Position numbers and translations under genes: made by a program. This document shows positions 63,324-64,000 of a stretch of 64,000 nucleotides of DNA, in pieces. The notes under the pieces were generated by a model that was not told where the DNA came from, made no database searches, and was given only the letters and a program-made list of their open reading frames with translations. The DNA is from Mesorhizobium onobrychidis. GTDB taxonomy: Bacteria > Pseudomonadota > Alphaproteobacteria > Rhizobiales > Rhizobiaceae. How positions within the stretch are numbered: position 1 is the first letter of the stretch; the number at the start of each line of letters is the position of its first letter. The stretch covers positions 5,499,501 to 5,563,500 of the forward strand of contig NZ_CP062229.1 in assembly GCF_024707545.1 (NCBI RefSeq), written 5' to 3'.

Positions 63324-63348
63324 AACGGCAAAATCGCGTCCTTGTTCC
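63324..63348 (-). promoter_or_regulatory. EcfG-type general stress promoter
   Basis: On the minus strand GGAAC (63344-63348) is followed after 16 bases by CGTT (63324-63327), a perfect match to the consensus. The -10 box lies 25 bases before the ATG at 63298, leaving a short leader with the ribosome-binding site. Confidence 0.65.
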
Positions 63349-63383
63349 GGAGTCCAGCTCGTCGGCTCGCCCGGAGACGCGGC

Positions 63384-64000
63384 CTATTCTTCCCTGAATG
63401 CCCGTTGGATTTGGTTCGCCAAAGGTTTCACGAGATAGGACAGCATGGTGCGGCTGCCGGTCGAAAAGAACACCTCGACAGGCATTCCAGGCGCCAAGGC
63501 CAGGCCCTTGAGCCTGGTAAGCTCTGTGCGCGGTAAAACAACATGCACGGTGTAAAAGCCGGCGCCTGTTTTCTCATCGACATTGAGGTCGGCGGAAATC
63601 TTGCCGACGGCACCATTCAGTTCCGGCGTTGTTTGCTGATTGAATGCCGACAGCCGCAGCGTCGCGCTTTGCCCTAACGTCAATTGATCGATGTCTTGGG
63701 GTGCCACGCGCGCCTCGACGGTCAGGTCGTCTGTCACCGGGACAATCAGCATGATGAGCTCGCCCGGAGAAATAACGCCACCGACCGTGTGCACACCAAG
63801 CTGATGAACGACGCCGGTCTGCGGACTGCGTATATCGATCCGCTTGAGCTGATCTTCGGCCGAGACTTTGCGCTCGACGGATTCAGAGATCTTTGCTTGG
63901 ACGTCACGCAGTTCGGTCGCCACCTCGCTGCGCAAATCCTGGTCGATCTGAATGATCTGCAAACGGATTTCGGATGTACGACCCTTCGATTGCGCTATGG
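63384..64000 (-). CDS. HlyD-family membrane fusion protein (partial, 5' end outside window)
   Basis: About 205 codons of the C-terminal part, still open at base 64000. The segment ATELRDVQAKISESVERKVS ends the coiled-coil hairpin. Then come the lipoyl/barrel elements KRIDIRSPQTGVVHQLGVHT, VGGVISPGELIMLIVPV and VEARVAPQDIDQLTLGQSAT, and a final LALAPGMPVEVFFSTG with a C-terminal tail. This is the layout of type I secretion fusion proteins such as PrsE/HlyD, which link an inner-membrane ABC exporter to TolC. The partner ABC gene should lie beyond the window on the same strand upstream. Confidence 0.92.
   Translation of the reverse strand, partial: IAQSKGRTSEIRLQIIQIDQDLRSEVATELRDVQAKISESVERKVSAEDQLKRIDIRSPQTGVVHQLGVHTVGGVISPGELIMLIVPVTDDLTVEARVAPQDIDQLTLGQSATLRLSAFNQQTTPELNGAVGKISADLNVDEKTGAGFYTVHVVLPRTELTRLKGLALAPGMPVEVFFSTGSRTMLSYLVKPLANQIQRAFREE

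Noticed and set aside
1-64000. Search for CRISPR arrays, tRNA/rRNA genes, transposases and phage genes
   Set aside because: None was recognised by reading; no direct repeats with regular spacers and no transposase-like protein were found.

Overview
The window looks like the chromosome of a Rhizobiales alphaproteobacterium, most likely Mesorhizobium or a close relative. The evidence is the GC-rich codon usage, the imp-type type VI secretion (T6SS) gene order, small stress proteins typical of rhizobia, and promoter-like boxes matching the alphaproteobacterial general stress consensus GGAAC-N16/17-CGTT. This is inferred from sequence style; no ribosomal RNA or tRNA gene was seen.

Region 1 (1-8.3 kb) is a surface polysaccharide segment. 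It holds a truncated nucleotide-sugar epimerase, a nucleotide-sugar 6-dehydrogenase, a PIG-L type deacetylase coupled to a calcium-type FG-GAP/VCBS repeat lipoprotein, a frameshifted remnant of glucose-1-phosphate cytidylyltransferase, and a Wzx-like flippase.

Region 2 (8.8-52.8 kb) is a complete T6SS locus plus an unusually large accessory set. The ClpV ATPase (tssH) diverges from a tightly packed operon tssA-B-C-hcp-E-F-G-tagH-tssJ-K-L-M-tagF, which continues into an effector-loading block: a DUF2169 protein, a ketoacyl-synthase-fold protein without its catalytic residues, a PAAR-like DUF4150 protein with a cysteine/lysine-rich C-terminal cargo, and a beta-propeller-like protein. Facing this block on the minus strand are vgrG, a DUF6484 protein and a truncated TIGR02270 protein. 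Diverging from vgrG is a second operon with a second TagH, a second TssL (also OmpA-fused), a second TssM, a 53-codon ORF, the PppA phosphatase, the PpkA kinase, a DUF1036 protein and a membrane-anchored M23 peptidase/lysozyme-like fusion. An OmpA-domain protein, a DUF6931 protein, a small lipoprotein and a secreted caspase-Sel1 protein follow. One sheath/tube/baseplate/spike set is thus accompanied by two predicted inner-membrane TssL-TssM pairs, one linked to the phosphorylation switch. TssJ and TssK occur once.

Region 3 (53-64 kb) is a looser stretch of small stress-type genes (DUF892 ferritin-like, SpoIIAA-like, zinc-ribbon and tiny conserved-looking proteins), single-gene enzymes (DUF3182, MBL-fold, metallophosphoesterase, dienelactone-hydrolase-like) and gene remnants (LysE/ABC transporter junction, twice-frameshifted epimerase). 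Four genes have upstream GGAAC-N16/17-NGTT boxes at suitable distances, suggesting general stress (EcfG) control. The window ends inside an HlyD-type membrane fusion protein.

The most unusual features are the second TssL/TssM/TagH set, the apparently catalytically dead KAS-fold protein beside the PAAR-like cargo protein, the uncharacterised cargo and its neighbour, and the similarity between the DUF6484 C-terminus and the tail of VgrG.
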